Numbered from the stretch's first letter, positions 8,076 to 16,738 are shown. The stretch: 64,000 bases of DNA from Leifsonia aquatica (GCF_014190775.1 NZ_JACHVP010000003.1:124001-188000), one strand, 5' to 3'. Numbers and translations are program-made. The notes: generated from the letters alone by a model not told the origin.

Positions 8076-8609
8076 ATGACCGACGAATCCACCCCGCTCG
8101 AGCCTGCGCAGCTGCACGCGTACTTCGCGCTCATCGAGGTCAGCAGCCTCCTGCGCCACACGGTCGAGCAGCAGCTGCGGGATGCAGGCGGCCTGAGCTA
8201 CGTGCAGTTCCAGCTCCTCGCGCGCCTCGGGGATTCACCCGGCGGCAGCCAGCGCATGACCGACCTGGCCGACGGCGTCGTCTACAGCCGCAGTGGGCTG
8301 ACGCACCAGGCGGGGCTGCTCGAGAAGGCTGGCCTGGTCACCCGCGCTCCGTCCGTCGAGGACGAGCGGAGTGTGACGGTGACGATCACGGAGGGCGGAC
8401 GCGCCGTGCTCGCCGCGGTGTTCCCCGGCCACATCGACGTGCTCCGGAGGATGTTCCTCGCACCCCTCACGGACGACGAGGTCGGCGTGCTCGCCGAGTC
8501 GCTCGGCAAGGTCCGTGACCACATGCGCACCACCCCGCCGCGATCGGCGGAGGCGCGGAGGCGCGGCGGTCGGGACTCGGGGGGAAGGGGAGCGCGGGCG
8601 GGTTCCTAG
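8076..8609 (+). CDS. MarR family transcriptional regulator
   Basis: Winged-helix regulator of 177 residues. Residues about 40-110 carry the MarR fold: LSYVQFQLLARL, MTDLADGVVYSRSGLTHQ (recognition helix), then the wing with SVEDERSVTVTITEGG, where the Asp-Glu-Arg motif is typical. The C-terminal 20 residues are a basic, low-complexity tail. ATG 8076 lies seven bases after the -10 box TACAAT, so the mRNA is probably leaderless. It is divergent from the MDR reductase, and the two palindromic operators lie on both promoters. Likely effectors are phenolic or electrophilic compounds. A hairpin overlaps the stop codon. Confidence 0.9.
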   Translation: MTDESTPLEPAQLHAYFALIEVSSLLRHTVEQQLRDAGGLSYVQFQLLARLGDSPGGSQRMTDLADGVVYSRSGLTHQAGLLEKAGLVTRAPSVEDERSVTVTITEGGRAVLAAVFPGHIDVLRRMFLAPLTDDEVGVLAESLGKVRDHMRTTPPRSAEARRRGGRDSGGRGARAGS

Positions 8610-8623
8610 GCCGCGCCCGCGCT
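8591..8623 (+). terminator. Hairpin at the end of the MarR gene
   Basis: AGCGCGGGCG pairs with CGCCCGCGCT around a 13-base loop, followed by CTGTTCC. The left arm lies inside the last codons. A GC-only stem with a weak T run makes this a plausible but imperfect terminator. Confidence 0.45.
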
Positions 8624-8792
8624 CTGTTCCGCTGGCGACCCGAACGCCGGCGGAAGCGGCCGAACGTCGCAACCCGCGACAGAGGACGGCCCGCGTCCAC
8701 TCTGTGACACCGGAGGCCCGCGAGCGCGGTGGCGGGCGCAGAATCAGTAGCGACCGTGGTCGACTGCCGTAGTCACGGCCCGCTGCGGAGGG

Positions 8793-9899
8793 CTAGCCGA
8801 GCCACTCCAGGTAGAAGCCGCCGACGCCGACCGCCACGAGGATCCCGGCGACGATCCAGAGCCGCACGACGATCGTCACCTCGCGCCAGTTCATGAGCTC
8901 GAACGTGTGATGGATGGGCGTCATCAGGAAGAGCCGCTTGCCGTGCGTGGCCTTGAAGTAGGCCCGCTGGAGGATCACCGAGCCGGCCTCGATGACGAAG
9001 AGGCCGCCGATCAGGATGAGCAGGAGTTCCGTGTGCGTCTCGATGGCGAGGGCGCAGAGTGCGCCGCCGAGCCCGAGCGCGCCGGTGTCGCCCATGATGA
9101 TCTTGGCCGGGTTGGTGTTCCACCAGAGGAAGCCGATGAGGGCGCCGCAGATCGCGGCGGCGACGATCGCCAGCGAGAGCGGGTCGGCCGTCGAGTAGCA
9201 CTTCGCGACGTTGTCGGGATGGAGTGATCCGTTCGTGCAGGACTGCGTGAACTGCCAGAAGCCGATGAAGACGTAGGCGCCGATCGAGAGGATGGAGGCG
9301 CCGGTCGCGAGCCCGTCCAGCCCGTCGGCGAGATTCACGCCGTTGGTCGTCGCCGCGGCCAGCACGTTCACCCAGAGGACGTAGAGCACCAGCCCGACGA
9401 TCGGCACCCCGGTCGCGATGCGGGCCAGGTCGAGCGCGGGGATGTCGCGGAGCGCGGAGATCGCGGTCGAGGCCGGGGTGACGCCCTCCGCGTTCGGGAG
9501 AGAGATCGCGAGCACGGCGAACAGGGTCCCGACGATGAGCTGGCCGGCGACCTTCGACCATCCGCCGAGACCGAGGCTGCGCTGGTTGCGCACCTTCAGA
9601 TAGTCGTCGACGAACCCGACGCAGGCCATGCCGACGAACATCAGCAGGACGAGCAGCGACGAGGCGGTGATGCCCTCCCCGCCGTTCAGGAGGGCCGCAG
9701 CGAAGAACCCGAAGAGCGTCGCCAGGATGAAGACGATCCCGCCCATCGTCGGGGTGCCCCGCTTGACGTGATGCGTCTTCGGTCCGTCCTCCCGGATGAA
9801 CTGACCGAGCTCGAGCTTTCTGAACAGGCGGATGAAGGCCGGAGTGAGCAGCAGCGAGAAAAGGAGCGCCAGACTGCCGGCCGTAAGAAGAGTCCCCAC
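8793..9899 (-). CDS. mraY: Phospho-N-acetylmuramoyl-pentapeptide-transferase homologue outside a dcw cluster
   Basis: Integral membrane enzyme of 368 residues that in the family joins UDP-MurNAc-pentapeptide to undecaprenyl phosphate, making lipid I. Motifs: FVDDYLK with the Asp pair at 98-99, [10 protein letters not shown] near 189-198, [11 protein letters not shown] near 269-279, and [10 protein letters not shown] near 326-335. About ten hydrophobic segments are visible. Most MraY proteins have HHH in the last motif; here the third His is Thr (332). A loop of about 25 residues with two Cys (near 221 and 234) follows the active-site Asp loop. GTG 9897-9899 is the likely start. None of the usual neighbours (murF, murD, ftsW, murG) is present; the flanks are a MarR gene and an aldo/keto reductase. 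Whether it is the only copy or a second one cannot be seen from this window. Confidence 0.88.
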   Translation of the reverse strand: MGTLLTAGSLALLFSLLLTPAFIRLFRKLELGQFIREDGPKTHHVKRGTPTMGGIVFILATLFGFFAAALLNGGEGITASSLLVLLMFVGMACVGFVDDYLKVRNQRSLGLGGWSKVAGQLIVGTLFAVLAISLPNAEGVTPASTAISALRDIPALDLARIATGVPIVGLVLYVLWVNVLAAATTNGVNLADGLDGLATGASILSIGAYVFIGFWQFTQSCTNGSLHPDNVAKCYSTADPLSLAIVAAAICGALIGFLWWNTNPAKIIMGDTGALGLGGALCALAIETHTELLLILIGGLFVIEAGSVILQRAYFKATHGKRLFLMTPIHHTFELMNWREVTIVVRLWIVAGILVAVGVGGFYLEWLG

Positions 9900-9925
9900 G
9901 GTATGTATCGTGGCAGATCGCCCGT

Positions 9926-9987
9926 GCCGAAGTTCACGACGTGGTCGCCATTCCGGGCGGAATGAGCGCCACGTCGTGAACTTCGGC
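9926..9987. repeat. 62-bp palindromic intergenic element, copy A
   Basis: A 19-base arm GCCGAAGTTCACGACGTGG is matched exactly by its inverted copy at the other end, and the centre also pairs (ATTCC/GGAAT). Total length is 62 bp, the same as the copies at 55115-55176 and 55649-55710, with which it shares GCCGARGTTCACG and GAATGAGCGC. It lies 15 bases after the 3' end of the aldo/keto reductase and upstream of mraY. Confidence 0.8.
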
Positions 9988-10002
9988 GGAGGGTTCGGGG
10001 GC

Positions 10003-11028
10003 TTACGCGGCCGTGCGCTCCGCGACCGGGCGCCGGCGCAGCGCGGCGTCGCCGACCTCCGGCCCGCGGTAGACCATGTCCATCGCGCCGATGCTCTCGC
10101 CGGGCGGGACGATCGCGTCGATGCGGTCGAGGATTTCGTCCGACAGGGAGACGTCCACGCCCGCGAGGGTGTCCTCCAGCTGCTCCATGGTGCGCGGGCC
10201 GGCGATGGCGGAGGTGACGCCCGGGTGCGCGATGACGAACGCCATCGCGAGGTGGGTCAGCTTCACGCCGGTCTCATCGGAGAGCGCGACCAGCTCCTCC
10301 ACGGCGGCGAGCCGGCGCTCGTCGCGGAAGTGGCGCATCCCGGTGCGGGTGGAGCGGAAGTTGTCGTTCTCCTGGCCCGCGCGGTAGCGGCCGGTCAGGG
10401 TGCCGCCGGCGAGCGGGCTGTAGACGAGCGTCCCCATCCCGTAGCGCTGGGCGACGGGGAGGATCTCGCGCTCGATCTCGCGGTCGAGGATGGAGTAGTT
10501 GGGCTGCTCGGTGCGGAACCGCTCGAAACCGCGGCGCTCCGACATCCACTGCGCCTCGACGATCTCCGAGCCGCGCATGGACGAGCTGCCGATCGCGCGG
10601 ACCTTGCCCTGCCGCACGAGGTCGGTCAGTGCCGAGAGCGTCTCGTCGATGTCCGTGTCGGTGTCGGGGCGGTGCAACTGGTACAGGTCGATGTGGTCGG
10701 TCTGGAGGCGGCGCAGCGAACGCTCGACGGCCTCCATGATCCAGCGCCGGGAGGCCCCGCGGTGGTTGATGTCGTCGTCGACCGGGCCCCAGAACTTGGT
10801 GGCGAGCACGACATCGTCGCGGCGGCCCTTGAGTGCTTCGCCGACGACCTCCTCGGAGTCGCCGTAGCGGTCGGCGGTGTCGATGAAGTTGATACCGGCG
10901 TCGAGCGCGCGGTGGATGATGCGGATGCCGTCGGCGCGGTCGGGGTTGCCGAGCGACCCCAGCATCATGGCGCCGAGGGCGTAGGGGGTGACCTTGATGC
11001 CGGTGCGGCCGAGGGTTCGATACTGCAT
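10003..11028 (-). CDS. Aldo/keto reductase
   Basis: NADPH-dependent reductase of 341 residues with the AKR barrel. The catalytic tetrad is visible: Asp and Tyr in [17 protein letters not shown], Lys in VLATKFWGP and His in LYQLHRPD. The C-terminal cofactor segment [15 protein letters not shown] is typical. ATG 11026-11028 follows GGAG by eight bases. It is divergent from a TetR gene; two related imperfect palindromes in the gap suggest direct control of both. It probably reduces a reactive aldehyde or ketone. Confidence 0.9.
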   Translation of the reverse strand: MQYRTLGRTGIKVTPYALGAMMLGSLGNPDRADGIRIIHRALDAGINFIDTADRYGDSEEVVGEALKGRRDDVVLATKFWGPVDDDINHRGASRRWIMEAVERSLRRLQTDHIDLYQLHRPDTDTDIDETLSALTDLVRQGKVRAIGSSSMRGSEIVEAQWMSERRGFERFRTEQPNYSILDREIEREILPVAQRYGMGTLVYSPLAGGTLTGRYRAGQENDNFRSTRTGMRHFRDERRLAAVEELVALSDETGVKLTHLAMAFVIAHPGVTSAIAGPRTMEQLEDTLAGVDVSLSDEILDRIDAIVPPGESIGAMDMVYRGPEVGDAALRRRPVAERTAA

Positions 11029-11096
11029 GCTGTCTGCTCCAGAACGGATCGGGATCGCGGCACCGGGAAGGTCGGGGTGTCGTATGATCGGTGAAT

Positions 11097-11112
11097 CGGA
11101 ACAATGCTCCGG
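11097..11112. promoter_or_regulatory. TetR operator half-site region 1
   Basis: CGGAACAATGCTCCGG is an imperfect palindrome. It matches the GGAAC...GTTCC pattern of the stronger site at 11128-11147, 30 bases away, in the gap between the aldo/keto reductase and the TetR gene. Confidence 0.55.
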
Positions 11113-11127
11113 TTGGAGGACCACTCT

Positions 11128-11147
11128 AACCGGAACAGCGTTCCGTT
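11128..11147. promoter_or_regulatory. TetR operator region 2
   Basis: AACCGGAACAGCGTTCCGTT contains GGAAC-AGC-GTTCC, an exact inverted repeat extended by further pairs outside. It is the best operator candidate for the adjacent TetR regulator. Confidence 0.6.
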
Positions 11148-11197
11148 TACAAGACGACGATACCCGGGATGCGTCCCGCACGCCAGAGGGAGCCCGC

Positions 11198-11776
11198 ATG
11201 ACCGACTCCGCCGTCCGCCCCCGGCGGGCCGATGCACGGCAGAACGTCGCGTCCCTCGTGGAGGCGGCGAAAGCAGTCTTCGCCGAATCCGGCGTCGATG
11301 CACCGGTGCGCGCGATCGCCGAAAGGGCCGGCGTCGGGGTCGGGACGCTGTACCGGCACTTCCCGCTGCGCTCCGACCTGATCTCGGCGGTGTTCCGCCG
11401 CGAGATCGACGCGTGCGTCGAGGCGGCGCCCGAGATCGAGGCCGCGTACCCGCCGGGCGAGGCCCTGGATCGCTGGGTCATGCGGTACACACAGTTCGTG
11501 GCGACGAAGCTCGGTCTCGCCTCCGCCCTCCACTCGGGCGACCCCGCGTACGAACCGCTCGCAGAGTACTTCGCCACCCACCTCGCGCCGACGCTCGAGC
11601 GGCTGCTCGCGGCGGCGACCGCCTCCGGCGACGTCGTGCAGGAGGTCGACCCGTACGAATTGCTGGGCGCGGTCGCCAACCTGTGCCACGGGGGAGGCCC
11701 GGCGGGCACCGCGACCTCGCCGCGCGCGGAACGGATGGTGCGGCTGCTGCTCGCGGGGCTGCGGGCGGCCCAGTAG
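11198..11776 (+). CDS. TetR family transcriptional regulator
   Basis: Regulator of 192 residues. The N-terminal TetR HTH is at residues about 10-60: SLVEAAKAVFAESGVDAPVRAIAERAGVGVGTLYRHFPLRSDL. The remainder is the helical ligand-binding domain with a C-terminal region of the kind often seen in actinobacterial TetR repressors. ATG 11198 follows GAGGGAG. It is divergent from the aldo/keto reductase, and the two operators between them point to mutual control. The ligand is unknown. Confidence 0.9.
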   Translation: MTDSAVRPRRADARQNVASLVEAAKAVFAESGVDAPVRAIAERAGVGVGTLYRHFPLRSDLISAVFRREIDACVEAAPEIEAAYPPGEALDRWVMRYTQFVATKLGLASALHSGDPAYEPLAEYFATHLAPTLERLLAAATASGDVVQEVDPYELLGAVANLCHGGGPAGTATSPRAERMVRLLLAGLRAAQ

Positions 11777-11787
11777 TCCTCGAGGGG

Positions 11788-11961
11788 CTAGTAGTCCTCG
11801 CGGCGCTCCGCGGCGACCCGGAGCTCGCTCTCGGCCCGCGCCCATTCCTCCAGCACGAGTGCGAGCTGGCGCTGCAGCCATTCGGCCTCGAGCTCCGCCT
11901 CGGCGGCGAGCTCGCTCAGCCGCTGCCGGCGCTCGTCGGCGGTTCCCGTCAGATCGTCCAT
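11788..11961 (-). CDS. Small Glu/Arg-rich helical protein (57 residues)
   Basis: A short frame from ATG 11959-11961 to TAG at 11788-11790. It encodes MDDLTGTADERRQRLSELAA..., almost entirely charged, Ala- and Leu-rich, and predicted to be one long amphipathic helix or coiled coil ending RREDY. No Cys, no membrane segment and no recognised family. It lies between the TetR and XRE regulator genes, on the opposite strand to both. The ribosome site is weak. Codon bias (G/C at nearly all third positions) matches its neighbours, the main reason to accept it. Confidence 0.5.
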   Translation of the reverse strand: MDDLTGTADERRQRLSELAAEAELEAEWLQRQLALVLEEWARAESELRVAAERREDY

Positions 11962-12092
11962 GGTGTCCGTCCGCCTTTCCGTGTCGCTGCCGACGTTAGT
12001 CGCGGGCGGCGGGGAGGGGATAGGACGACTGTCGAATCACGGGGGCGGTGCATACGACTCGACCGCCGGTAGTATCCGAACGCAGGGTACTA

Positions 12093-12106
12093 TTTCAAAA
12101 TTGAAA
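12093..12106. promoter_or_regulatory. Candidate XRE operator
   Basis: TTTCAAAATTGAAA: six-base arms TTTCAA/TTGAAA around AA. It is a rare A/T island 22 bases before the XRE/MmyB gene, fitting an autoregulatory site. Confidence 0.5.
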
Positions 12107-12128
12107 CACTTCCGGATGGGAGCTTCTC

Positions 12129-12926
12129 GTGGTCACGCGCGCGACAGTGCTGGGCGAGTACCTGCGCGCACGACGGGGGCTCGTCGCCCCGGAGGACGTC
12201 GGCATCCCCGTGGATCCTGGACGGAAAGTGACCGGTCTCAGGCGGAGTGAGGTCGCCGAGCTCGCCGGGGTCAGCGAGAACTACTACCTCCGGTTGGAGC
12301 AGGGCCGCGACCAGCGGCCGTCGGAGCAGGTGCTCGGCGCTCTGGCCCGCGCACTCCGGCTCGACCACTACGCCACCGAGTACGTCTTCCGGATCGCCTA
12401 CGGCGAGCTCTCCGACCAGGACGCACCCGGCACCCCGGACGACAGCCTGCTCGAGCTCCTCAACCACTGGCGCCAGAACCCGGCGTACATCACGGACGGC
12501 AACCACGACATCGTCGCCTCCAACGCCCTGGCCGGAAAGGTCGGCCGCGGGTTCCTCGACGTCGGGCGGAACAACGTCGTCGCGTTCTTCAGCGACCACA
12601 CGCAGGAGGTGGCCATCGAGTGGGAGGAGTCGGCTGCGCATCTCGTCGCCGCCCTCCGCTTCCACAGCGATCCGCTGAGCCCGCGACGGCAGCAGATCGT
12701 CGACGAGCTCTCGGCCACGAGCCCGGTCTTCGCTCGGCTCTGGCCGCGCCACGATGCCTGGCCGCTCGCCGACGGGATCGCCCGGCACGCGGTCGACGGC
12801 TTCGGCCTCGTCGACCTTCGCTACCAGAATCTCGCGATCCCCGGCCGACCCGGTCACGTGCTGACGACGATCTTCGCCGAGCCGAACACGCCGGGGGTGG
12901 CCGTCCTGGCCTATCTCGCGGTTTAA
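12129..12926 (+). CDS. XRE family regulator with MmyB-like ligand-binding domain
   Basis: Regulator of 265 residues. Residues about 5-80 form the XRE HTH: LGEYLRARRGLVAPEDVG, GLRRSEVAELAGVSENYYLRLEQGRDQRPSEQVLGALARALRL in sequence order. Residues about 100-265 are the PAS-like MmyB ligand-binding domain, ending GHVLTTIFAEPNTPGVAVLAYLA. GTG 12129 follows GGGAG. This family usually controls a neighbouring oxidoreductase or efflux gene and binds fatty-acid-like or aromatic ligands. Here the next gene is a GlxA-type regulator, so the true target is unclear. An inverted repeat lies just upstream. Confidence 0.88.
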   Translation: MVTRATVLGEYLRARRGLVAPEDVGIPVDPGRKVTGLRRSEVAELAGVSENYYLRLEQGRDQRPSEQVLGALARALRLDHYATEYVFRIAYGELSDQDAPGTPDDSLLELLNHWRQNPAYITDGNHDIVASNALAGKVGRGFLDVGRNNVVAFFSDHTQEVAIEWEESAAHLVAALRFHSDPLSPRRQQIVDELSATSPVFARLWPRHDAWPLADGIARHAVDGFGLVDLRYQNLAIPGRPGHVLTTIFAEPNTPGVAVLAYLAV

Positions 12927-12942
12927 TGGAATTTCGATTCCA
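12927..12942. promoter_or_regulatory. Inverted repeat before the GlxA-type gene
   Basis: TGGAATTTCGATTCCA: six-base arms around TTCG, beginning one base after the upstream stop and 25 bases before ATG 12967. It could be an operator; the short tetraloop hairpin would be weak as a terminator. Confidence 0.4.
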
Positions 12943-12966
12943 GAATGACGATTCGAGAGGATCCCG

Positions 12967-13998
12967 ATGGTCGCATCACCCGATGGGCGCCGGCGACCGC
13001 GAGTGGGCATCCTCGTCTTCGACGGGGTGAAGATGCTCGACTTCGTCGGGCCGGCCGAAGTCTTCCACGAGGCCTCCCAGCGGAGCGAGGGATACGACAT
13101 CGTCCTCATCTCCGCATCGGGGGATGACATCACCTCGTCGATGGGGGTGCGCGTCGGCGTGCAGGCGTCGGTCGACGACGTCGGCGAGCTCGACACCCTG
13201 ATCGTGCCGGGTTCCGAAGGGGCGCCCTCCGTCTTCACCGAGGAGGTGCTCGGCGCCGTGGCCGCTCTCGCCGGCCGCTCGCGCCGCGTCGCCTCCATCT
13301 GCACGGCCGCGTTCGCGCTCGCCGCGACCGGGCTCCTCGACGGCCGGACCACCACCACGCACTGGAAGTTCGCGCCGACGCTCCAGGTCGCCTTCCCGAA
13401 GGTGACCGTCGAGCCCGACGCGATCTTCGTCCACGACGGCCGGTTCCACAGCTCGGCCGGGGTGGCGGCCGGCATCGACCTCGCCCTGGCGCTCCTCGAA
13501 CAGGACTACGGCGCCGACGTCGCGCGGAGCGTCGCGCAGCTCCTGCTGGTCTACATGAAGCGCTCCGGATCGCAGTCGCAGTTCTCGGCCTCCCTCAAGG
13601 GCCCGCCTGCCCGATCGCCCATCGCGCGTTCGGTCACCGAGTTCGTGCACGCGGACCCGACCCGGTCGTTCGCTGTGCGCGACCTCGCCTCCCACGTGAA
13701 CATCAGCCCGCGCCACCTCACCCGGATCATGCGCGAGGAGCTCGACGCGACGCCGATCGAGTACGTCAGCGCGATCCGGCTCGACCTGGCCGTGAGCCAT
13801 CTCGAGTCCGGCACGACCGTCGCCGAAGCGTCCGCCGCGACCGGCTACAGTTCCCCGGTCTCGTTCCGGCGGGCGTTCGTCGCGCGCTTCGGGATCACGC
13901 CGTCCGAGTACCAGCGCCGGTTCCAGACCAGCAGGTCGACCGTCGAGCCGTCGGCATCCGAAGGTGTGGATGCGGGGGTCACCTTCGGCCCGCGCTGA
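12967..13998 (+). CDS. GlxA family transcriptional regulator (DJ-1/PfpI-like domain plus AraC HTH)
   Basis: Regulator of 343 residues. Residues about 10-190 are a DJ-1/PfpI-like domain (RVGILVFDGVKMLDFVGPAEVF at the start, VASICTAAFALAATGLLDG at the nucleophile elbow, with Cys present). Residues about 220-320 are a double AraC HTH (FAVRDLASHVNISPRHLTRIM and VAEASAATGYSSPVSFRRAF). The class includes GlxA and argininic/glycine-betaine-responsive regulators. ATG 12967 follows GAGAGG. It stands between an XRE regulator and an HTH-less MmyB protein, so its regulon is not obvious from context. Confidence 0.9.
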   Translation: MVASPDGRRRPRVGILVFDGVKMLDFVGPAEVFHEASQRSEGYDIVLISASGDDITSSMGVRVGVQASVDDVGELDTLIVPGSEGAPSVFTEEVLGAVAALAGRSRRVASICTAAFALAATGLLDGRTTTTHWKFAPTLQVAFPKVTVEPDAIFVHDGRFHSSAGVAAGIDLALALLEQDYGADVARSVAQLLLVYMKRSGSQSQFSASLKGPPARSPIARSVTEFVHADPTRSFAVRDLASHVNISPRHLTRIMREELDATPIEYVSAIRLDLAVSHLESGTTVAEASAATGYSSPVSFRRAFVARFGITPSEYQRRFQTSRSTVEPSASEGVDAGVTFGPR

Positions 13999-14015
13999 CC
14001 ACGTAGGTTCGAAGC

Positions 14016-14558
14016 ATGAGCGCCAGGGAAGGCACCCCCGAGCAGAACGCCGGTCCGGATCGGCTCCTCGCGTTCCGCGACACCGTGCCGGCCATCCTCT
14101 ACGACCGCCGGCTGCAGGTGCTCGACGCCACGCCGCTGGCCCGGGCGCTGTCCCCGGCCTTCGCGCCGGGAGTGAACCTGGCGCGATTCGCCTTCCTCTC
14201 GCCCGAGCGCAACGCGGAGCATCCGCGCTGGCGGGAGATGTCGGCCGTGGTCGCGGGGCTGCTGCGCGACTCCCTCGACCAGCACGACGAGGATCGCGCC
14301 TCGCAGCGGATCGTCGGCGAGCTGTCGGCCAAGTCGCGCGAGTTCTCCGAGATCTGGGCCGCTCCGGAGACGCTCCCGCGCACCTCGGGCTACATCGAGT
14401 TCGAGGGCACCGCCGTCGGCACCGTGCGGACGGACTACACCGTCCTGAACGTGCCCGACTACGAGGACAACGCCCTGATGGTGTTCGTCCCGGTCGACGA
14501 GGAGGCGCGGATCGCGGTCGCGCGGTTGTCATCGAGCGACGGTCGCGCCGCGAGGTAG
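14016..14558 (+). CDS. MmyB-like ligand-binding protein lacking an HTH
   Basis: A 180-residue protein that is only the PAS-like ligand-binding half of MmyB-type regulators. VPAILYDRRLQVLDATPLAR, NLARFAFLSPERNAEH, IVGELSAKSREFSEIWAAPE and the final strand NALMVFVPVDEEARIAVARL follow the order seen in residues 100-265 of the full regulators at 12129 and 14459. No XRE HTH precedes it and none fits in the 17 bases between genes. ATG 14016 is six bases after TAGGTT, so it is probably leaderless. It overlaps the convergent regulator's 3' end by 100 bases. A role as ligand buffer or partner of the full-length regulators is inference. Confidence 0.75.
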   Translation: MSAREGTPEQNAGPDRLLAFRDTVPAILYDRRLQVLDATPLARALSPAFAPGVNLARFAFLSPERNAEHPRWREMSAVVAGLLRDSLDQHDEDRASQRIVGELSAKSREFSEIWAAPETLPRTSGYIEFEGTAVGTVRTDYTVLNVPDYEDNALMVFVPVDEEARIAVARLSSSDGRAAR

Positions 14559-15391
14559 GCGATCGCCTGGGCGGCCGCCGAGCCCGGCTCGCCGAAGAAC
14601 GTCGTGATGAACTGACCGGCGGTCCGCGGGATCTCGAGCGTCTGCCAGCGGAAGTCGATCCAGCCGAGCGGCGGAACGAACGCGCGCTTCACCCCCGAGA
14701 CGTGCGGTTTCGCGTCGTGCTCGGCCCAGATGGTGCGGAACAGGCGGTAGCGGGCCGACAGCGCGCCCACGATCTCCTGCAGCCGCGGGTCGTCGGGGTC
14801 GCCGTAGTAGCGCATGGAGGCCGTCAGCTCGCGGAGGGTCTGCTCCCACAGCTCGACGACCTCCAGCTCCTCCGCGGTCGGGTCGGAGAGCGTCGCGCTC
14901 AGTCGGGCGTAGCTCTCGAAGCCAGAGACGAGCATGTTGGTCCCCGGCACGAGGATCCCCGGCGCGATGCCGTCGATCAGGGCGTTGGCCGCGAGGATGT
15001 TCTGATTCGCGTCGGTGACGTACGCCGGGGTGTGGTCCCACTGCGCGAGCAGCTGGGCGACCCCGTCGCTGATCCGTCCGTCGTCGGGTGCCGGCCGGAT
15101 GAAGGGGCGCGGGCGGGCGAGGCGCAGGAGGTACTGACGGCTGTCCTCGTCGAGCAGGAGGGCGCGGGCGAGGGCGGTGAGCACCTGCTCCGACGGGCGC
15201 CGGTCGCGACCCTGCTCGATGCGCAGGTAGTAGTCGGGACTCACGCCGGCCAGCTCGGCGACCTCTTCGCGGCGGAGGCCAGGGACCCGGCGGCCGGGCT
15301 GGACCACGATGCCGACCTGGTGCGGCTGGACCAGCTCGCGCCGGGCGCGCAGGTACTCGCCCAGTGGTGTGGTGCTTTTCGCGACGCTCAT
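14459..15391 (-). CDS. XRE family regulator with MmyB-like ligand-binding domain
   Basis: Regulator of 310 residues. HTH at residues about 8-80 (LGEYLRARRELVQPHQVG, LRREEVAELAGVSPDYYLRIEQGRDRRP) and MmyB-like domain at about 100-275, ending GQFITTFFGEPGSAAAQAIAYLA. A further 30 residues (RPSLDDNRATAIRASSSTGTNT...) look like an extension past the normal family end; this tail overlaps the convergent HTH-less gene by 100 bases. A quasi-palindrome ATTCGGAT...ATCCCGAAT lies upstream at 15411-15431. It is close in design to the regulator at 12129. Confidence 0.87.
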   Translation of the reverse strand: MSVAKSTTPLGEYLRARRELVQPHQVGIVVQPGRRVPGLRREEVAELAGVSPDYYLRIEQGRDRRPSEQVLTALARALLLDEDSRQYLLRLARPRPFIRPAPDDGRISDGVAQLLAQWDHTPAYVTDANQNILAANALIDGIAPGILVPGTNMLVSGFESYARLSATLSDPTAEELEVVELWEQTLRELTASMRYYGDPDDPRLQEIVGALSARYRLFRTIWAEHDAKPHVSGVKRAFVPPLGWIDFRWQTLEIPRTAGQFITTFFGEPGSAAAQAIAYLAARPSLDDNRATAIRASSSTGTNTIRALSS

Positions 15392-15410
15392 CCGTTCGTC
15401 CCTCGAGAGA

Positions 15411-15431
15411 ATTCGGATACTGATCCCGAAT
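15411..15431. promoter_or_regulatory. Candidate operator of the second XRE/MmyB gene
   Basis: ATTCGGAT, five bases, then ATCCCGAAT: arms match except for one extra base. It lies 20 bases upstream of the start codon. Confidence 0.4.
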
Positions 15432-15490
15432 CATTCTCGGCGGCCCGAGCGCTTGGGCATGAGAGCGGATCGGGCCAACTCTGGCGAGGT

Positions 15491-16738
15491 TTAGGACATC
15501 GTCGAACGCCGGCGCCGCGGAGCGCGGCGACGCATGATGCTGCCGGCGAGGGTCGTCGCGACGAGCACCACGGCGATGAAGACGAGGAGGACGGTCGTCG
15601 GGGGAGCGAAGGAGAGCGCGGCGCCCACGAGAAGGGCTGGGATCGCCAGGCCGGAGTAGGCGATCAGGAAGATGAGGGCGAGCGTCTCACCCCGGCGGGC
15701 GGGATCGGCGAGCGACATGGTCGTGGAGACGGCGCCCTTGAACAGCAGGCCGACCCCGAGTCCCGCGATGGCGCCCCCCGCGATGAAGACGGCGAGCTGC
15801 GGCACGAGGGCGCCCACGGCGACCAGGACGAGCCCGCTGCTGCAGGCCGCGACGGCGAGCCCGAACTGCGTACGGACCGGCAGAGGAGCGAGCAGGAGCT
15901 GGCCCGCGGCCGCCGCCGCGAACACGGCGAACGACGTCGCACCGGCGAGGAGGTGGTCCCCGGCCATGAATGTCGACACCAGGAAGGTGGGTGCGAGCGA
16001 GGTGAACAGCCCCAGGACGGCGAAGCCGGAGAACGCGCCGAAGGCCGCGACCAGGAAAGGTGCACGCGCACCCGCCGGCACCGAGAGCCGCTGCGGCCGG
16101 TAGCGCGGGGCGGTCTCGGGCACGTCGACCGTCTCCGGGACCAGCAGCAGGGCGAGCGCGGCGACGAGCAGGACGACCAGGAACACCAGGTGTGGGAGCA
16201 TCAGGGGAGCAGGCAGGAAGTCGGCGAAGACGCCGCCGATGAGGGGTCCGAGCGACAGGCCGCCGAGGTTCGCTGCGCCGGAGACCGACGCCGCGACCAC
16301 CGCGTTCTCGTCGGGCTTGACCACCGAGCGCAGCTCGCCCAGATGGGCGGTGGCCGTCGCCGTCAGGATTCCGATGCTGACGCCGTTGACGAAGCGTGCG
16401 GCGAGCAGCCCAGGGACCTCCGTCCACACCAGGAACATCAGGGCGGAGACGGTCGAGATGAGCACGGCGATCACCAGCACGCGCCGTCGGCCGAGCCAGT
16501 CGCTGACGTGACCCGCGAAGTAGAGGGCCACGATGACGCCGACCGCATAGGCGGCGAAGATCGCCGTGATCACGAACGGCGGGAACCCGTCGCGCTGCTG
16601 GTAGAGCGGGTACAGGGGAGTGGGCACCGTCGAGTACGCCATCACCAGCAGGAAGGCGACGGCGACGATCCAGAATCCGGCGCCGTGCGCAACGCGCGGC
16701 GTGCGCGCGCGGGCGGTGGCGTTTGTCGAGGCGGTCAT
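15491..16738 (-). CDS. MFS transporter
   Basis: Membrane carrier of 415 residues with twelve hydrophobic segments. Between helices 2 and 3 lies the MFS signature GHVSDWLGRRRVLVIA; helix 5 has the GLSLGPLIGGVFADF segment typical of drug/H+ antiporters (DHA1-like). The tail is short and very basic (MRRRAPRRRRS). ATG 16736-16738 overlaps the PucR stop in ATGA, so translation is coupled and PucR most likely controls it. The substrate could be a purine breakdown product, given the regulator, or a drug. Confidence 0.85.
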   Translation of the reverse strand: MTASTNATARARTPRVAHGAGFWIVAVAFLLVMAYSTVPTPLYPLYQQRDGFPPFVITAIFAAYAVGVIVALYFAGHVSDWLGRRRVLVIAVLISTVSALMFLVWTEVPGLLAARFVNGVSIGILTATATAHLGELRSVVKPDENAVVAASVSGAANLGGLSLGPLIGGVFADFLPAPLMLPHLVFLVVLLVAALALLLVPETVDVPETAPRYRPQRLSVPAGARAPFLVAAFGAFSGFAVLGLFTSLAPTFLVSTFMAGDHLLAGATSFAVFAAAAAGQLLLAPLPVRTQFGLAVAACSSGLVLVAVGALVPQLAVFIAGGAIAGLGVGLLFKGAVSTTMSLADPARRGETLALIFLIAYSGLAIPALLVGAALSFAPPTTVLLVFIAVVLVATTLAGSIMRRRAPRRRRSTMS

